This document shows, one piece after another, positions 62,650 through 64,000 of a stretch of 64,000 nt of DNA (the stretch's first letter is position 1; each line of letters starts with the position of its first letter). Under the pieces are notes generated by a model, which had not been told where the DNA came from, did no database searches, and saw nothing but the letters and a program-made list of their open reading frames with translations. Position numbers and translations under genes: made by a program. The DNA is from VRUE01 sp963730315 (GTDB taxonomy: Bacteria > Actinomycetota > Thermoleophilia > Solirubrobacterales > 70-9). The stretch lies in contig CAVSRD010000012.1 in NCBI GenBank assembly GCA_963730315.1, forward strand, positions 310,001-374,000, written 5' to 3'.

Positions 62650-63222
62650 CTAGCGGTGCCGAACGGCGAAGTCCAGCGTGTAGGTGGCCGCGTTTGCGGA
62701 GCGCTCGAAGGGATCTCCGCGGGCCACCCCGGCACCGAAATCGCGCAGGCGGCGATCAAGGATGTTGCGACGGTGATCGGGGCTGTGCAACCAGCGCCGT
62801 ACGGTCGCAAGCGGGGAGCCGAGCTCACGACCCCGGCCGGCGCCGATGTTCTCGGCCAGCCGGTAGGTGGAAAAGCGCTTCAGGTAGCCGCTGCGGGCGA
62901 TTCGCGAGGCCAGTGTGCTGCCGCGCGGGCCTTGGTGCGAAAAACTCCGGCTTCGCACCATCGCCTTCGAGAGGCTGGTCGCCGATCGCCGCAGCGCCCG
63001 GTTGAAGCGGAGCGGCCGGAGGCCGTGCCGTTCGCGCGCCCGGTCGACCAAGCAGAGCACCGAGGTGCGGAGCTGGTGCAGGGTCGCCGCACGCGGCGCC
63101 TGCCTGACCGCGCCGCAGCGGGATCCCGCGGCACCGCCTCCCTGGCTCGCGGCCGGCCAGAGGGCGAGGGCAATCAGGAGTGCCAGAGGCGCAACGAGGC
63201 GTCGTGCAGAGGATGGGGCCAT
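62650..63222 (-). CDS. Secreted CAP-domain protein (second copy)
   Basis: A 190-residue exported protein with signal peptide (LVAPLALLIALALWPAASQG). The CAP core reads VDRARERHGLRPLRFNRALR, the first His in RSFSHQGPRGST, YRLAENIGAG with the Glu, and LHSPDHRRNILDRRLRDFGA with the second His. It is more distant from the copy at 57.7 kb than a recent duplicate would be. It lies 4 nt after the DUF4333-type lipoprotein gene. Confidence 0.82.
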   Translation of the reverse strand: MAPSSARRLVAPLALLIALALWPAASQGGGAAGSRCGAVRQAPRAATLHQLRTSVLCLVDRARERHGLRPLRFNRALRRSATSLSKAMVRSRSFSHQGPRGSTLASRIARSGYLKRFSTYRLAENIGAGRGRELGSPLATVRRWLHSPDHRRNILDRRLRDFGAGVARGDPFERSANAATYTLDFAVRHR

Positions 63223-63226
63223 GGCG

Positions 63227-63532
63227 TCACTTTTCCGGCTCTAGGTTGGTGACTTCGACGTCGGCGTTGGAGTTGAGGATCTTCAGCGTCGCCGTCTCCT
63301 GCTTCCCGCCGGCCAGGTCGATCGTGCATTCGAAAGTCTTGCCCGCCTTCACCTCGACCCCGGAGGGGCATTCGACCGAGGAGACCTTCTGGCCTGTCGA
63401 GCGCTGCAGATTCTGTTCGAGCGCCGCCTCGGTCTTGGCGTCGTCGATCACGGTTTCCCCGCAGCCGGCGGCCAGCAGCGCCGCGGCAGCAAGCAGCGCG
63501 GCGAGCGCGCCGCAGCGGCCGATCAAGCTCAT
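63227..63532 (-). CDS. DUF4333-type lipoprotein
   Basis: A 101-residue lipoprotein with lipobox LLAAGC (Cys about 24). The mature domain has the small DUF4333 pattern: helix DAKTEAALEQNLQRSTGQKV, Cys in SSVECPSGVEVKAGKTFECT (a disulfide), then strands IDLAGGKQETATLKILNSN. This family is common in actinobacteria; function unknown. Confidence 0.85.
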   Translation of the reverse strand: MSLIGRCGALAALLAAAALLAAGCGETVIDDAKTEAALEQNLQRSTGQKVSSVECPSGVEVKAGKTFECTIDLAGGKQETATLKILNSNADVEVTNLEPEK

Positions 63533-63563
63533 CTGTCCCCCCTCGCAAGAAATCTAGGCAGCA

Positions 63564-63895
63564 ATGTATCCCAGTGCGGGGCTGCCTACAGACATCACCG
63601 AGACCTACCCCACCTCCGGCGGGCAGACCGAGTCCGGCAGGAGCGATCGGGGCGGCGCCGCTATCGACCGCGGTGGGCAGCGCGCCGGCGCCCCCGAAGG
63701 CGGCCTGACGACCGCGAAGCGGGGCGTCGGCGCCGGCGAGCCGAGCGGCTCCTCGGGGTTCGGCGAGGTAATCGCCCAGGCAACCGGATCCTCCGCCTCG
63801 GCGGGATGGGCCTGCTGCTGCCGATCATCATCGTCGCCACGCTCTCCGGTTCGCTGATCTACCTCGTCGGGCGGCGGCGCAGGCCGACGGCCTGA
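63564..63895 (+). CDS. Possible small tail-anchored membrane protein, frame broken
   Basis: From ATG at 63564 a Gly/Ser-rich frame with high third-position GC runs to about 63805. The frame there moves by one base, and MGLLLPIIIVATLSGSLIYL and VGRRRRPTA follow to a stop at 63893. A single missing G in the run at 63803-63805 would join them as about 110 residues with one C-terminal helix. No family recognised; could be non-coding. Confidence 0.35.
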
Positions 63896-63916
63896 CCCGC
63901 CCGCGGCGCCCAGCGC

Positions 63917-64000
63917 TCAGTGGCCGGGCCCGTACTCGCAGGTGTGCGAGTAGCCGACGCCCGTCCCGCCGTTGCAGTAGTCGCGGCCCGGCCCGCCGTA
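63917..64000 (-). CDS. C-terminal end of an RTX-like repeat protein (partial)
   Basis: The open frame enters from the right edge and ends at the stop at 63917. The visible part reads YGGPGRDYCNGGTGVGYSHT then CEYGPGH. GGPGRDxCNGG is the pattern of hemolysin-type calcium-binding repeats at the end of many secreted actinobacterial proteins. The rest of the gene lies outside the window. Confidence 0.6.
   Translation of the reverse strand, partial: YGGPGRDYCNGGTGVGYSHTCEYGPGH

Overview
The window is very GC-rich, gene-dense DNA with many GTG and TTG starts and four-base stop/start overlaps. It carries a complete coenzyme F420 gene set, a GTP-dependent PEP carboxykinase, a ClpS adaptor, a class E-type sortase and DtxR-family metal control. 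Together these point to an actinobacterium, most likely of the Thermoleophilia (Solirubrobacterales-like). The lineage is an inference from gene content; no rRNA is present.

Layout. Positions 1-3.4 kb hold a DHA2-type MFS exporter, tRNA-Trp, two tRNA-Leu genes and an HTH/LAGLIDADG homing-endonuclease-like gene just after one of them. Positions 3.4-13.4 kb hold a metallo-beta-lactamase-fold hydrolase, acetoacetyl-CoA synthetase, an ABC-2 exporter pair, an acyl-CoA carboxylase beta subunit, an M28 peptidase, HMG-CoA lyase, an AbiEi/DUF559 protein and an SDR. Positions 13.4-20.9 kb are the F420 region: npdG-cofD-cofC-cofE as a coupled operon, then fbiC on the opposite strand, with a ~107-bp palindromic repeat inside fbiC in frame. 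Positions 20.9-34 kb hold an aquaporin, a THI5-like binding lipoprotein, mntR-mntH with a perfect 18-bp operator, ygfZ, rmuC, crotonyl-CoA carboxylase/reductase, clpS and ethylmalonyl-CoA mutase.

Positions 34-55.4 kb are a surface polysaccharide locus: a priming sugar transferase, a Wzx-like flippase, two O-antigen polymerase/ligase proteins, a Wzc-like tyrosine autokinase, five glycosyltransferases, a methyltransferase, a sugar aminotransferase, a nucleotidyltransferase, two epimerases, a secreted beta-helix protein and an LPFTG surface protein. Positions 55.4-64 kb return to central metabolism (MaoC hydratase, acyl-CoA dehydrogenase, malyl-CoA lyase, PEP carboxykinase), mixed with a sortase, two CAP-domain proteins and small envelope proteins.

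How the genes fit together. Ccr, Ecm, a MaoC hydratase, an acyl-CoA dehydrogenase and a malyl/beta-methylmalyl-CoA lyase cover the distinctive steps of the ethylmalonyl-CoA pathway for acetyl-CoA assimilation. PEP carboxykinase would pass its C4 products to gluconeogenesis, and acetoacetyl-CoA synthetase and HMG-CoA lyase would supply acetyl units. The sortase probably anchors the LPFTG protein at the surface the polysaccharide locus builds. Four clear genes (MFS, MBL hydrolase, acetoacetyl-CoA synthetase, MntH) each have one single-base frame break inside an otherwise well-conserved reading frame, and two small ones may too. Sequencing or assembly error is the simplest explanation.
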